A stretch of DNA of 64,000 bases from Anaerostipes hominis (ex Lee et al. 2021) (GCF_002270485.1 NZ_NQOG01000001.1:186001-250000); one strand, 5' to 3'; positions 18,472 to 28,408 are shown, counted from the stretch's first letter. Program-made: numbers and translations. The notes: generated by a model not told the origin, from the sequence alone.

Positions 18472-18533
18472 GATCGCTGAATGGCTCCTTTTGTTTAAAG
18501 GATACTTATCCAGCAGAGATATCGTCCATTCAT

Positions 18534-18575
18534 AAAGGCGGTGGGGTTCAATTCCCGCTGCCTTTTCCTTTGTAT
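18534..18575 (+). terminator. Terminator with tRNA-like loop
   Basis: A 12-bp stem with wobble pairs (18534-18545 and 18554-18565) closes a loop reading GTTCAATT and is followed by TTCCTTTG. It probably ends transcription of the wall-binding protein gene. The loop imitates a tRNA T-arm, but no matching tRNA body is present upstream. Confidence 0.5.
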
Positions 18576-18733
18576 ATCTGCAATTCTAAAAAGTATCTGT
18601 CTGTTGTATTTTCAGGAAGATATAGGATTTGGTCTCTTCTCTTTTCCTATGATGTATAATGCCCTGCTGATAAAATACAGTCAGATTTAATCTCTGGGAC
18701 AATGTATACAGCTTTGTTATTTCACTCATGTAG

Positions 18734-18985
18734 GCTTTATCATCCGTCTTCATCGGCCGCGGAAATGACCGGAAGGCTCTGCACTCTTTTATGAACAGTA
18801 TATTCCTGGTGTTGATTTTTTCAGGTTCCATGACAGTGTTCAGCTTTTGTTTTCAGACCAGATTGCTGCCTTTCTGGGTGCCAGCGGAGAGCTTGTCTCC
18901 CTAACTTCGGATTATCTCAGGTACTATATTTTATTCGGTATCTCCGGCCTCGGACAGGTGATCTCCTGTATGATCATGCTGCCGC
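18734..18985 (+). pseudogene. MATE-family efflux transporter remnant
   Basis: Two reading frames give adjacent pieces of a MATE multidrug exporter. The first, from 18734, reads SSVFIGRGNDRKALHSFMNS and continues as a hydrophobic helix (IFLVLIFSGSMTVFSF). Around 18845 the frame changes, and the second piece reads DQIAAFLGASGELVSLTSDY followed by LRYYILFGISGLGQVIS. Together these match the end of helix 2 to helix 4 region of the family, where LGAS is conserved. Both ends of the gene are missing, and an in-frame stop precedes the first piece at 18731. It is a non-functional fragment. Confidence 0.65.
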
Positions 18986-19113
18986 ATTTTATCCACGGGA
19001 AAGGAAAACTGACCCGGCAAAAGAACAAAGTGTGCAAACCTGTCTCATCGCTTAGGCCCCCATTCTTTGAGGGGCTTGACAAATTTGCGTGACAAGGTCT
19101 TTCCTGAGAAATA

Positions 19114-19165
19114 AAAAATCCATGGTAATTAGATGAGATAACCTCAAATAATTCCATGGATTTTT
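19114..19165 (-). terminator. Terminator downstream of hppA
   Basis: A 12-bp perfect inverted repeat (19114-19125 and 19154-19165) built on CCATGG is flanked by A and T runs, so it can act on both strands. It lies nine bases beyond the hppA stop. Confidence 0.65.
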
Positions 19166-19173
19166 AAATTCAT

Positions 19174-21150
19174 TTATAAGATTCCGCCGATACTCAAGAA
19201 TAATGGTGCGAATACTAAAGCTACGATCGTCATCAGCTTAATCAAAATGTTGATAGACGGTCCTGATGTATCTTTGAAAGGATCACCTACAGTGTCGCCG
19301 ACAACGGCTGCTTTATGAGCGTCACTGCCTTTTCCGCCGTGGTTTCCTTCTTCGATATACTTCTTCGCATTATCCCAGGCTCCTCCGGCATTTGCCATGA
19401 AGATCGCCATCATAACACCAGATGCCAAAGATCCAACTAATAATCCGCCGAGAGCTTCCACTCCTAAAAGAACACCGATGATCAATGGGGCAATGATTGC
19501 CATAACACCCGGAAGAAGCATTTCTTTTAACGCTGCTGATGTGGAAATTTCAACACAGTTCTTGTAATCCGGCTTTCCTTTTCCTTCAAGGATTCCCGGA
19601 ATCTCTTTGAACTGACGGCGTACTTCCACGATCATTTCGTTTGCTGTCTTACCTACAGACTGCATAGTAAACGCTGAGAATAAGAACGGAAGCATTCCGC
19701 CGATCAGCACACCTACGATTACTTTCGGGTCCAGACAGTTGATCGTTGTCAGGTCAACAGCCTGTGAATAAGCAGAGAACAGTGCCAATGCGGTTAATGC
19801 CGCAGAACCGATGGCAAATCCTTTTCCCATAGCCGCTGTTGTATTACCTACTGCGTCAAGCTTATCTGTGATCTTACGCACAGATTCATCTAACTCTGCC
19901 ATCTCTGCAATACCGCCGGCATTATCGGCAATCGGTCCGTAAGCATCGACTGCTACCGTGATACCTGTTGTGGAAAGCATACCTACCGCTGCGAGAGCAA
20001 TTCCATATAAACCTGCGAACTGATATGCCACAATAACCGCGATACTGATGAAGATGATCGGGAATGCTGTGGATTCCATTCCTACTGCAAGTCCTGAAAT
20101 AATCGTTGTCGCAGATCCTGTCTCAGACTGATCAGCGATCTTCTTAACTGCGCCGTAGTCACTGGATGTGTAGAACTCAGTTAATTTACCGATAATATTA
20201 CCAACCAAGACACCGCCAAGGATTGCCCAGAAAGTATCCAGGTTTCCGAAGAACTGACGGCTTAAGAAGAATGCCGCAATCAAAACGATTACACTTGAGA
20301 AGTATGTACCTCCATCCAGTGCCCTGTGCGGATTCTGGCTCTTCGTATTTACTACGAAAATAACACCGAGAATAGATGCCGCAATTCCGATCGCTGCGAG
20401 TATCAGCGGGTAAACAGCCCCTTTTACGCTGAATGCCACAACACCGATGGTAATGGCAGATACGATAGATCCGACATATGATTCATATAAGTCGGCACCC
20501 ATTCCTGCTACATCACCTACATTGTCACCTACGTTGTCGGCGATAACTGCCGGGTTTCTCGGATCATCTTCCGGGATACCTGCTTCTACTTTACCTACAA
20601 GGTCAGCTCCGACGTCAGCGGCTTTTGTATAAATACCACCGCCCACACGGCCGAACAATGCCACAGAGGATGCTCCCAAACTGAATCCTGTCAGTACGCT
20701 GACATCTCCTGTCACCTTGTAAACCATAGTAACACCGAACAGTCCAAGACCTACCACAGTAAGTCCCATAACGGCACCGCCGGAAAACGCGATGGATAAA
20801 GCTTTGCTCATCCCGCCTGATCTTGCTGCCTCTGCAGTTCTTACGTTTGCTTTTGTTGCTGTATGCATTCCGATAAATCCTGCAAGAGCAGAAAAACATG
20901 CTCCCACTAAAAAGCATACTGCTGATACCCAGCTCTGGATTCCAAGGCCGATCAATACAAATACTACGATACAAAATAATATAAGCAGCTTGTATTCTGC
21001 CCTGAGAAATGCATGGGCTCCTTCGTTGATCGCTCCGGCAATTTCTTTCATCTGGTCATTTCCTTCATCCGCACCTTTTACTTTCGTCATCAGTGCAAAT
21101 GCAACAACCAGAGATAAGATTCCGGCCGCAATCGCAATGTACATTTCCAT
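19174..21150 (-). CDS. hppA: Membrane-bound proton/sodium-pumping pyrophosphatase
   Basis: HppA couples hydrolysis of pyrophosphate to export of H+ or Na+ across the membrane, saving energy in anaerobes. The 658-residue protein has about 15-16 hydrophobic segments. The catalytic signature [20 protein letters not shown] is followed by [16 protein letters not shown]. The motif [10 protein letters not shown] has Ala where potassium-independent enzymes have Lys, so it is probably potassium-dependent; whether it pumps H+ or Na+ cannot be told. An ATG exists at 21210, but the ATG at 21150 with GGAG eight bases before it fits the family start. It has its own promoter and terminator. Confidence 0.96.
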   Translation of the reverse strand: MEMYIAIAAGILSLVVAFALMTKVKGADEGNDQMKEIAGAINEGAHAFLRAEYKLLILFCIVVFVLIGLGIQSWVSAVCFLVGACFSALAGFIGMHTATKANVRTAEAARSGGMSKALSIAFSGGAVMGLTVVGLGLFGVTMVYKVTGDVSVLTGFSLGASSVALFGRVGGGIYTKAADVGADLVGKVEAGIPEDDPRNPAVIADNVGDNVGDVAGMGADLYESYVGSIVSAITIGVVAFSVKGAVYPLILAAIGIAASILGVIFVVNTKSQNPHRALDGGTYFSSVIVLIAAFFLSRQFFGNLDTFWAILGGVLVGNIIGKLTEFYTSSDYGAVKKIADQSETGSATTIISGLAVGMESTAFPIIFISIAVIVAYQFAGLYGIALAAVGMLSTTGITVAVDAYGPIADNAGGIAEMAELDESVRKITDKLDAVGNTTAAMGKGFAIGSAALTALALFSAYSQAVDLTTINCLDPKVIVGVLIGGMLPFLFSAFTMQSVGKTANEMIVEVRRQFKEIPGILEGKGKPDYKNCVEISTSAALKEMLLPGVMAIIAPLIIGVLLGVEALGGLLVGSLASGVMMAIFMANAGGAWDNAKKYIEEGNHGGKGSDAHKAAVVGDTVGDPFKDTSGPSINILIKLMTIVALVFAPLFLSIGGIL

Positions 21151-21218
21151 TGTCCAATCTCCTTTCATTTCCTCATAATATATGAATTTGAGTTTATGAC
21201 TTTTAGTCATGTTTTTAT

Positions 21219-21247
21219 ATTATACCAAAGTCATTTCAAGAATACAA
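21219..21247 (-). promoter_or_regulatory. Promoter of hppA
   Basis: On the minus strand TTGTAT (21247-21242), 17 bases and a perfect TATAAT (21224-21219). A short palindrome, ATGAC/GTCAT at 21196-21210, lies just downstream of the expected start and could be a leader hairpin or operator. Confidence 0.65.
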
Positions 21248-21259
21248 TATTACAATTAA

Positions 21260-21291
21260 AAAAAAGACTGGAAGAGAGGTTCCTCTTCCAG
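21260..21291 (-). terminator. Terminator of ilvE
   Basis: A perfect 9-bp stem, CTGGAAGAG with CTCTTCCAG (21268-21276 and 21283-21291), six-base loop, is followed on the minus strand by TCTTTTTTTT. This is a textbook intrinsic terminator ten bases after the ilvE stop. Confidence 0.9.
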
Positions 21292-21300
21292 CCGTAACAT

Positions 21301-22371
21301 TTATTTGATTTCCACAATCCATCCATGGGTATCTTCAATCCTGCCCAGCTGGATTCCGCTCACAGTGTCATAGAGTTTATGGCTTAATTCGCCGATTCCT
21401 CCGTCTTTTACCTGCATGATCACATCTCCCCAGCGCAGTTTGCCCACCGGTGAGATAACGGCCGCAGTTCCTGTTCCCCAGACTTCTTCCAAGAGCCCTG
21501 CTTTGTGTGCTTCATAGATCTCATCTATGGAAATCCGCTTTTCTTCTACCTCATATCCCCACTCTTTGCAGAGCTCTATAACTGAGTCTCTGGTGATACC
21601 GGGCAGAATACTTCCGTTTAACTTCGGAGTCACTACCTTGCCGGCGATCTTGAAGAAGATATTCATAGCTCCTACTTCTTCAATATACTTTCTTTCCACT
21701 CCGTCCAGCCAGAGTACCTGGGAATATCCTTCATCATGTGCTTTCACCTGGGATAAAATGCTGGCCGCATAATTGCCCCCGGTCTTGGCTTCTCCGATAC
21801 CTCCGCGTACAGCTCTTACGTAGTCATCTTCGATCCAGATGCTGACAGGGTCCAGTCCCTCCGGATAGTAAGGCCCTACCGGTGACAGAATGATAATAAA
21901 CTGATAGTATCTGGAAGTCTTCAGGCCCAAAAACGGATCTGTTCCGATAATAAACGGACGGATGTATAAAGAATGGTCCGGCTCACATGGAATCCAGTCC
22001 TTGTCCAGAGCAACTAACTGCTCAATCGCCTGGATGTAGTCTTCTTCCGGAATTTCCGGAATACACAGCCTGTCAGATGAACGGTTAGATCTCTTTGCAT
22101 TCATGTCCGGGCGGAATAAATTCACATTTCCGTTTTCTGAATTATATGCCTTCAGCCCTTCAAAGACACCCTGTCCGTAATGAAAGATCGTTGCAGCCGG
22201 TGACAATGTGAGATCAGCATAGGGAACGATGCGCGGATCATACCATCCCTTTTCCTCATCATAGTCCATCACAAACATGTGATCTGTAAAAATGGTCCCA
22301 AACAGAAGCGGATCATCTTTTCCCGGTTTTTCTTTCGGGCACTGTGTCTTTTCAACTTTGATATCTAACAT
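21301..22371 (-). CDS. ilvE: Branched-chain amino acid aminotransferase
   Basis: IlvE transfers the amino group between glutamate and the keto acids of leucine, isoleucine and valine. The 356-residue protein is a fold-type IV PLP enzyme: LSPAATIFHYGQGVFEGLKA near 56-75, the Arg-rich FRPDMNAKRSNRS, and the PLP lysine in WLDGVERKYIEEVGAMN. The C-terminal EVWGTGTAAVISPVG is typical of the bacterial BCAT of the ilvE type found in Firmicutes. It is a single gene with its own terminator; no T-box leader is seen in the 70 bases upstream. Full length. Confidence 0.95.
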   Translation of the reverse strand: MLDIKVEKTQCPKEKPGKDDPLLFGTIFTDHMFVMDYDEEKGWYDPRIVPYADLTLSPAATIFHYGQGVFEGLKAYNSENGNVNLFRPDMNAKRSNRSSDRLCIPEIPEEDYIQAIEQLVALDKDWIPCEPDHSLYIRPFIIGTDPFLGLKTSRYYQFIIILSPVGPYYPEGLDPVSIWIEDDYVRAVRGGIGEAKTGGNYAASILSQVKAHDEGYSQVLWLDGVERKYIEEVGAMNIFFKIAGKVVTPKLNGSILPGITRDSVIELCKEWGYEVEEKRISIDEIYEAHKAGLLEEVWGTGTAAVISPVGKLRWGDVIMQVKDGGIGELSHKLYDTVSGIQLGRIEDTHGWIVEIK

Positions 22372-22440
22372 GTTATCTCTTCCTTCCTGTTATATGTAGT
22401 TTTTCATTAAGTTTTATTATGAAACTTTTTGAATCTTCTG

Positions 22441-22938
22441 TCAATCGTCATTCCGTTTCTGATACTTCAAAAATACATATTCAAGGTCAAAATAAGTCTG
22501 TTCTTCACTTTCCTTTACAATCTCCCATCCTTCCAGTGCGTCAAGATCCGGAAAATAGGTATCTGCATCATATGCATAGTCGAGTCTGGTGACATAAGCC
22601 GTATCACAGTAAGGAAGCATCATCCGGTATATACTCTCTCCCCCAATGATAAAGATGTCTTCATCCGCATATTTTTTAAGTTTTTCAAACAATTCTTCCT
22701 CGCTGTGGACCACAATGGCTCCCCGGCCGTCGTAATCCTGATCTGTCGTCATGACAATATTTGTCCTCTTGGGAAGAGGCATGCCGTTTGGAAAACTCTC
22801 TAATGTCTTCCTTCCCATCACCACGACTTTTCCTGTCGTAGTCTGCCGGAACATCTTCATGTCGTTTGGTATATGAACTAAAAGCTGGTTTTCCCTGCCG
22901 ATTCCCCAGTTCTTGTCCGCATTCACAATCAAATTCAT
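22441..22938 (-). CDS. folA: Dihydrofolate reductase
   Basis: DHFR reduces dihydrofolate to tetrahydrofolate with NADPH, recycling the product of ThyA. The 165-residue protein has the N-terminal NLIVNADKNWGIGRENQL, HIPNDMKMFRQTTTGKVVVM (substrate Asp and the NADPH-binding GRKT), and IFIIGGESIYRMML, all standard. It begins nine bases after thyA ends and is thus co-transcribed with it. Length is normal. Confidence 0.95.
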   Translation of the reverse strand: MNLIVNADKNWGIGRENQLLVHIPNDMKMFRQTTTGKVVVMGRKTLESFPNGMPLPKRTNIVMTTDQDYDGRGAIVVHSEEELFEKLKKYADEDIFIIGGESIYRMMLPYCDTAYVTRLDYAYDADTYFPDLDALEGWEIVKESEEQTYFDLEYVFLKYQKRNDD

Positions 22939-22947
22939 ATTTCTCTC

Positions 22948-23796
22948 CTATATGGCAATGGGGATGTCCTTAATCTGCTCCCCTGCTTTGTAATCTTCTA
23001 TCTTAAAGTCATCCACAGTAAACTCATAAAAGTCTTTCACATCGGGATTCATGGAAAACTTCGGCGCGTCATAAACCGGGCGCTTGATCAGTTCCTTTAT
23101 GACCGGAATGTGCCGGTCATAGATATGTGCGTCAGCGATCACATGGACAAGCTCTCCCGGCTCCATGCCGCATACCTGTGCGAGCATATAGAGCAGAACT
23201 GAGTACTGGACTACGTTCCAGTTATTCGCCGCCAGAATGTCCTGAGATCTTTGATTGAGGATGCCGTTCAGAACAAGCTTTTCATGTCCCGGTTTTTTGG
23301 TCACGTTAAATGTCATGCTGTAAGCACATGGATAGAGATTCATTTTATGCAGGTCCTGATGAACGTAAATATTTGTCATGATCCTGCGGCTGTATGGATT
23401 GTTCTTTAAGTCGTAGATCACCCTGTCCACCTGATCCATCATACCTTCCGCATACTGATGCTTTACCCTCATCTGATAGCCGTATGCCTTACCGATCGAG
23501 CCGTCTTCGTCCGCCCATTCATCCCACACATGACTCTTTAAATCATGTATGTTATTTGACTTCCTCTGCCAGATCCAGAGCAGTTCGTCCACAGCAGACT
23601 TGACAAACGTCTTCCTCAGTGTCAGCGCCGGAAACTCCTTTGACAGATCATAACGGTTCACAACGCCAAACTGCTTGATCGTATAAGCTTGTGTGCCGTC
23701 CGGCCATTTGGGCCTGACTTTTTCTCCTTCTGTGCTGGTCCCGTTTTCTAAAATATCTCTGCACATATTGATGAACAGAGTATCTGCATAACTCAT
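22948..23796 (-). CDS. thyA: Thymidylate synthase
   Basis: ThyA methylates dUMP to dTMP using methylene-tetrahydrofolate. The 282-residue protein has the catalytic cysteine in LYPCAYS near residue 156, NQRSQDILAANNWNVVQYS for dUMP binding, and HVIADAHIYDRH. It belongs to the slightly longer Firmicute form with the KSNNIHDLKSHVWDEWAD insertion. The ATG overlaps the TGA of the upstream membrane protein gene, and folA follows, so the three are coupled. The pair with folA is a common arrangement. Confidence 0.95.
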   Translation of the reverse strand: MSYADTLFINMCRDILENGTSTEGEKVRPKWPDGTQAYTIKQFGVVNRYDLSKEFPALTLRKTFVKSAVDELLWIWQRKSNNIHDLKSHVWDEWADEDGSIGKAYGYQMRVKHQYAEGMMDQVDRVIYDLKNNPYSRRIMTNIYVHQDLHKMNLYPCAYSMTFNVTKKPGHEKLVLNGILNQRSQDILAANNWNVVQYSVLLYMLAQVCGMEPGELVHVIADAHIYDRHIPVIKELIKRPVYDAPKFSMNPDVKDFYEFTVDDFKIEDYKAGEQIKDIPIAI

Positions 23797-24971
23797 GATT
23801 TTTTTCCCTCTCTTTCCCGTCTGTCCAGTTCTTCTTTTATCTGTTCTTCTTCCTTCTCGCTGTTGATCGTCAGCATCTCGATCCTTCGCCGGAAGAATGC
23901 GATCTTCCGGTCAAAGATCCCCAGTTTATATAGATTATACACGAAGATGCCCAGGATCAGAGCCAAAAGCATGCCGCCGATGCCCGAAAGCTTTAAGCCG
24001 ATATAAATCAAAAATAAAGTGGCAAGGGGTGAAATCCCCATACTGTCTCCCATCATTTTGGGCTGAAGCACCTGTTTGGTCACAAGACAGATCACGTAGA
24101 TGATCAGCAGTATAATGGCTGTCTTAATGTCTCCTGTGAGGATCTTATAAAGTGCCCACGGGATGATCGCCGTCCCGGTCCCAAGGATCGGAAGCACATC
24201 CAGAATTGCGATCACAACTGCGAGGAAAAATGCATAGCTGATCCCCGCAATGATAAAGCCGATCCAGAGGATCGCAATGATAATGACCATGATCTTTACC
24301 TGGGCCCAGCAGTAACTTGCCAGAACTCCCAGTGTATTGTGGTAGAAGATGCCGATCTTGTGACGGACCATCCTCGGGACATGCTTTTCATACCCCTGTA
24401 CAATCTTATCCTTATCTACGATAAACAGATATGAGGCAAAGAACATAACGATCGTGCCGATAAATCCGCTGGTCATGCCTTTGGCCACATTGCCGGAATG
24501 CTCCATGCCGTAATTCCCGATGGCACTCACCGCCTTGTCCAGCACCTTGTCCGTGGAACCGAGCATCGTATCAAACTTTACCCCCATTCCGTACGGCAGA
24601 GAATCCAGCAGGTGTACCGCCTGTTCTTTAAGATTCATCAGCTGCGTCTGGACCGTCTCTCTTAAATCCGGAAGGTTGGCCGCAAATCCCACGATCTGGG
24701 CTGCCAGCTGGCTGAAAATAAATGAAATCAGTGCGATCAGGCCTGCGATCACCGCAATGATGATCAATGCCGAGCCGAATCTCTTTGGAAGACTGATTTT
24801 GTCTTCCAAAAATGCGATCACCGGATGGGCCAGCATCGCCACAATCCAAGCGGCCACAAAGGGCCATAAGAATCCGATGCACTTAGGCAGAAAAAAGATC
24901 AGAAGAAAGGCCCCTCCCGCGATCACTATAAGTTCCATGAATATTTCCAGATATATTTCCCAACGTCTCAT
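23793..24971 (-). CDS. AI-2E family transporter, YtvI-like
   Basis: This 392-residue protein has about eight membrane segments in the arrangement of the AI-2E/PerM family, with the long soluble loop after helix 3 (DLRETVQTQLMNLKEQAVHL) and the late signature VLPILGTGTAIIPWALYKIL followed by VLQPKMMGDSMGISPLATLF. In spore formers the closest relatives include YtvI of the sporulation regulon. The transported substrate is not known. The C-terminal 40 residues are highly charged. The stop overlaps the thyA start by four bases, so it probably heads the thyA-folA transcript. Confidence 0.85.
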   Translation of the reverse strand: MRRWEIYLEIFMELIVIAGGAFLLIFFLPKCIGFLWPFVAAWIVAMLAHPVIAFLEDKISLPKRFGSALIIIAVIAGLIALISFIFSQLAAQIVGFAANLPDLRETVQTQLMNLKEQAVHLLDSLPYGMGVKFDTMLGSTDKVLDKAVSAIGNYGMEHSGNVAKGMTSGFIGTIVMFFASYLFIVDKDKIVQGYEKHVPRMVRHKIGIFYHNTLGVLASYCWAQVKIMVIIIAILWIGFIIAGISYAFFLAVVIAILDVLPILGTGTAIIPWALYKILTGDIKTAIILLIIYVICLVTKQVLQPKMMGDSMGISPLATLFLIYIGLKLSGIGGMLLALILGIFVYNLYKLGIFDRKIAFFRRRIEMLTINSEKEEEQIKEELDRREREGKKS

Positions 24972-25057
24972 CTTTCATCACCCCAGCTTTTTAATTATTT
25001 ACATTATAAAGTAACGTTCTCCGGATGACAAGGTCACAGTCCCTCCGGATGTAAAAT

Positions 25058-25930
25058 TCACACTTTCGACATAAATACATTCTGCCCTTTTTTATAATAG
25101 TAAACCCGGTCAGACAAGATCTCACCGTCATCCACCACGGTTCGGTTCACCTCTTTCACCAGTTCTGAAAGGGCCGCCGGATCACTTCCTTCCTTTTCAG
25201 GCACAAGCAGAACCTCATGGATACTGCTGGGAAGGATATAAAATCCACCTTTGATCTGATCGGAAAAACTGTCGAGTATCCCGTCATAGAGGACAGTTCC
25301 CGCACCATTAAGTCCTTCTTCGTTGGTCAGGACATATAGTTCTCCTCCTGCCTCCATCTGTGGAAATAACTGCTCCATAGGGCGGAGCAGCGGCGGAAAG
25401 ACCCTCTTTGTATTTGCTTTTGCATCTTCCATGAGCTTATCCTTCGTGATGCCCCATAAGTCAAGATCCTGATTGCGGATCAGAGCACTGGCCATCCCAT
25501 TCTTGTCGTGATGGGCAAACCACCGGTAAGTCACGGCCAAATCTTCGATTCTCTCACAGGGACAGTCCTTTAACTGTTCTTTGTTCTTCTCATAATTTAC
25601 CAGACGGAAAAACAGAAGATCCCTCATATGGCTGTAATCCCTGTAAAGGGAAGTATCAATCGGACTGTCCGCCCTGCTGTCCTCATAGACCCCGCCTATC
25701 CTGCATAAGATCTCTCCCAGATCTGCTCCCTCCCGGTAATCCTCATAATAGGAGTCTAAATAAATGATAGGCTGGCAGACTTCTTCTCCTTTTCCGATAC
25801 AGAGGCCGTTTAAACTGATGTTATTGTTCTTTGTCACCTGCCGGATGGAGGCCTGCTTTTCCTCCGGGTCCTTCACATACTCCAGTATGTGTTCTTCTAC
25901 ATAAGTTAAAAACTCTGGTCTGGTCAACAT
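25058..25930 (-). CDS. DUF5688-like protein of unknown function
   Basis: The 290-residue soluble protein resembles a family common in Lachnospiraceae and annotated as DUF5688. It starts with an LTRPEFLTYVEEHILEYV helix, has NNISLNGLCIGKGEEVCQPI and IYLDSYYEDYREGADLGEIL, and ends with SSIHEVLLVPEKEG and YYYKKGQNVFMS. No catalytic motif, signal peptide or membrane segment is visible. It is a single gene, separated from hisC by a terminator and from the transporter by about 90 bases. The family call is from memory of similar sequences. Confidence 0.65.
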   Translation of the reverse strand: MLTRPEFLTYVEEHILEYVKDPEEKQASIRQVTKNNNISLNGLCIGKGEEVCQPIIYLDSYYEDYREGADLGEILCRIGGVYEDSRADSPIDTSLYRDYSHMRDLLFFRLVNYEKNKEQLKDCPCERIEDLAVTYRWFAHHDKNGMASALIRNQDLDLWGITKDKLMEDAKANTKRVFPPLLRPMEQLFPQMEAGGELYVLTNEEGLNGAGTVLYDGILDSFSDQIKGGFYILPSSIHEVLLVPEKEGSDPAALSELVKEVNRTVVDDGEILSDRVYYYKKGQNVFMSKV

Positions 25931-26032
25931 AACCGTCTCCTTCCTTGCTGAAACGGAAGTCTACGTCATACCCCACCTCGTATATTCCATAATTTAGAAA
26001 TAATTACATTATTATCTTACCTCAAAGTTTTT

Positions 26033-26076
26033 AAAAAAGCAAGCAGTACCGGAAATTTTCCGTGACCTGCCTGCTT
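26033..26076 (-). terminator. Terminator of hisC
   Basis: A 10-bp stem with one wobble pair (26037-26046 and 26067-26076), four bases after the hisC stop, is followed on the minus strand by TTTTTTAA. Confidence 0.75.
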
Positions 26077-26080
26077 TATC

Positions 26081-27133
26081 CTATGGCCTTATTTGTTTTT
26101 TCAAAAACTCCGCCAGAGTCTGCATCTCATCATCTGTGCCGATCGTAATTCTTAAATAATTGTCAATTCTCGGCTTATTAAAATACCGGACATATATTTT
26201 CTCTCTCTTTGCCGCTTCAAATAATTCTTTGGCCGGAATAGATTCATGTGATGCAAAGACAAAATTTGCTTTAGAATCCGCAAAAGAAAATCCCATATTT
26301 CTCAGCTCTTCCTGAAACCATTCTCTAGTTTTTATAATCTTTTCTCTTGTCTTTTGGAAATAAGCTTCGTCCTCGATCGCCGCCCTTCCCATGACAATGG
26401 CCGGCTCGTTCATCGTGTAAGAATTAAAGGAATACTTCACATCGTTCATGGCCTTGACCAGTTCTTTATTTCCCATGGCATATCCTATCCTGAGCCCCGC
26501 GAGAGAGCGGGATTTAGAGTACGTCTGTACGACCAGCAGATTATCATACTCAGGAATCAGGCTTCTCGCGCTTTCACCTCCAAAGTCGATGTAAGCCTCG
26601 TCCACGATCACAAGAACGTCTCTGTTGTGATCTAAAATATCCCTGACTGTTTCTAATTCTAAAAGAGCCCCTGTCGGTGCATTGGGATTCGGAAAGATCA
26701 CTCCCCCGTTTTCCCCGTAGTAATCCCCGGCACGTATGCCGAACTCGTCGTCCAAGGCTTTGGTCTCATAAGGTATCTGAAACAGGCCGGCCCAGACATC
26801 ATAAAATGAATAGGTGATGTCCGGGAAAAACACCGGTCTTCCGGAATTAAAGAATGTCAGAAAAGCGATGGCCAAAACGTCATCTGAGCCGACTCCGACG
26901 AAGACTTCATCCCGATTCAGACCGTAATAGGAACTGATCGCTTCTGTGAGATCCGCCGCCGCCGGGTCCGGATACTTTCTCAGATTTTTAATATGATTCA
27001 TTGCTTCTAAAACTTTCGGAGAAGGAGGATATGGATTCTCATTCGTATTCAGCTTGATCACACCGTCCTCTTTCGGCTGTTCTCCCGGAGTATACGGGAC
27101 TACATTTCTTATATTATCTCTCCAAGATTTCAT
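26081..27133 (-). CDS. hisC: Histidinol-phosphate aminotransferase
   Basis: HisC converts imidazole-acetol phosphate to histidinol phosphate with glutamate as donor. The 350-residue protein is a fold-type I PLP enzyme: IKLNTNENPYPPSPKVLEAM at the start, NPNAPTGALL, VIVDEAYIDFG, and the PLP lysine in VVQTYSKSRSLAGLRIGYAM. The ATG at 27133 was chosen over one at 27154 because AGGAG lies seven bases before it and the upstream gene stops at 27135. No other his genes are nearby. It follows a second aminotransferase gene, so an alternative keto-acid substrate is possible. Confidence 0.88.
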   Translation of the reverse strand: MKSWRDNIRNVVPYTPGEQPKEDGVIKLNTNENPYPPSPKVLEAMNHIKNLRKYPDPAAADLTEAISSYYGLNRDEVFVGVGSDDVLAIAFLTFFNSGRPVFFPDITYSFYDVWAGLFQIPYETKALDDEFGIRAGDYYGENGGVIFPNPNAPTGALLELETVRDILDHNRDVLVIVDEAYIDFGGESARSLIPEYDNLLVVQTYSKSRSLAGLRIGYAMGNKELVKAMNDVKYSFNSYTMNEPAIVMGRAAIEDEAYFQKTREKIIKTREWFQEELRNMGFSFADSKANFVFASHESIPAKELFEAAKREKIYVRYFNKPRIDNYLRITIGTDDEMQTLAEFLKKQIRP

Positions 27134-27134
27134 C

Positions 27135-28328
27135 TTATCTCTCCTTGTATTCATCGATCAGTTTCTGAAACAGAGGCAGCGCCTTCTCAATCCGTTCCGT
27201 AGGTACACAGTACGAAATCCGCACATAACCCGGACATCCGAAGCTGTCCCCCGGAACCATCAGCAGGTCATACTTCTTTGCCCGCTCACAAAATGCATTT
27301 GCGTCTGGTTCCAAAGCCTTGGGGAACAGATAAAAAGCACCTCCCGGCTCCACACACTCGTAGCCCATATCCGTCAAGGCGTTATAAAATAAGTCCTTGT
27401 TTGCCTGATATACGGAGAGATCCGCCGTGAGATCAACACAGTCGCCGACTACCTTCTGATACAGGGCAGGCACACTCACATAAGAAAGCAGCCTTCCCGC
27501 AGCAATAAATACAGCCAGAAGGTTCCCGTAATCTTCCGCCTCACACGGTGCGATGATATAGCCGATCCGTTCTCCGGGTATGGAAAGGGATTTGCTGAAA
27601 GAATAACAGACTAATGTGTTGTCATAATATTTCGGAACGTGGGGAAGCTTTATTCCGTCATAGACGATCTCCCTGTATGGCTCGTCAGATATGATATAAA
27701 TGCTGTGGCCTGTCTCCTTCTGCTTCTTCGTGAGAAGCTCTGCAAGCCTCTGAATCGTGTGCTTGGAATAAACGGCTCCGGAAGGATTGTTCGGGGAATT
27801 GATCAGCACAGCCTTCGTGTGCATATTGATGGCAGACTTAAGCCTATCAAAATCAATTTGGAATGTCTCAGTCTCAGCCGGTATAACGGTGAGCTTACAC
27901 CCGGCTCCCTCAGCATATACCTGGTATTCGGGAAAATAAGGCGCAAAGGTGATGATCTCATCCTCCGGCCCGTCCACCAGGCTTTTAAAGCAGATGCCCA
28001 CGGCAGCAGCAGCCCCTATGGTCATGAAAATATTATCCGCGCTGTAAGTTGTAGCAAACCTGCGGTTTAGAGACGCCGCCACGGCATCCCTCACCTCAAA
28101 TATTCCGGCGTTGCTTGTATATCCATGGACTGCCACCGGATCGCCGCCTTTTATGTACTCCATGGCTGTATCATCCACTTCCTTAGGGGCAGGCACCGAT
28201 GGATTTCCTATGCTGAAATCAAATACATTTTCAGTTCCCACTTCTTTGGCCCTCTCCATGCCGAATTCAAAAATATCCCGGATCACGGAGTGCTGTTTCG
28301 ATAACTCTAATACTTTTTTTGATAACAT
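27135..28328 (-). CDS. Class I PLP-dependent aminotransferase
   Basis: The 397-residue product belongs to the aspartate/aromatic aminotransferase group. Visible motifs are FDFSIGNPSVPAPKEVDDTA at the start, INSPNNPSGAVYSKHTI, IISDEPYREIVYDG, and the PLP lysine in YSFSKSLSIPGERIGYI. The gene lies between dapB and hisC, which hints at a role in amino acid synthesis, for example a transamination in the DAP pathway, but the sequence is not of the DapL type and the substrate is open. It overlaps nothing and ends one base before the hisC start. Confidence 0.85.
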   Translation of the reverse strand: MLSKKVLELSKQHSVIRDIFEFGMERAKEVGTENVFDFSIGNPSVPAPKEVDDTAMEYIKGGDPVAVHGYTSNAGIFEVRDAVAASLNRRFATTYSADNIFMTIGAAAAVGICFKSLVDGPEDEIITFAPYFPEYQVYAEGAGCKLTVIPAETETFQIDFDRLKSAINMHTKAVLINSPNNPSGAVYSKHTIQRLAELLTKKQKETGHSIYIISDEPYREIVYDGIKLPHVPKYYDNTLVCYSFSKSLSIPGERIGYIIAPCEAEDYGNLLAVFIAAGRLLSYVSVPALYQKVVGDCVDLTADLSVYQANKDLFYNALTDMGYECVEPGGAFYLFPKALEPDANAFCERAKKYDLLMVPGDSFGCPGYVRISYCVPTERIEKALPLFQKLIDEYKER

Positions 28329-28356
28329 AAAACCCACTCTTTCTTTCGTATGTTCA

Positions 28357-28394
28357 CAAAAAGGCAGTACGAATAATCAGCCGTACCGCCTTTG
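28357..28394 (-). terminator. Terminator of the dapA-dapB operon
   Basis: A stem formed by AAAGGC/GCCTTT and GTACG/CGTAC with one mismatch, 15 bases after dapB, is followed on the minus strand by TTTTTGTG. It separates dapB from the aminotransferase gene. Confidence 0.7.
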
Positions 28395-28408
28395 GTTTCA
28401 AACATTAT

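Larger units (their letters stand above)
18472..19113. other. Intergenic region with terminator and MATE remnant
   Basis: About 640 bases without an intact gene. It holds a terminator (18534-18575) and the remains of a MATE transporter (18734-18985). Between 18985 and 19113 nothing recognisable is seen. Confidence 0.6.

Noticed and set aside
18534-18575. Possible tRNA 3' half
   Set aside because: The loop resembles a T-arm, but no acceptor, D or anticodon arms can be folded from the upstream bases; the stem and T-rich tail fit a terminator.
22372-22440. T-box or other leader upstream of ilvE
   Set aside because: The gap to folA is only about 70 bases and shows no T-box sequence or specifier stem.
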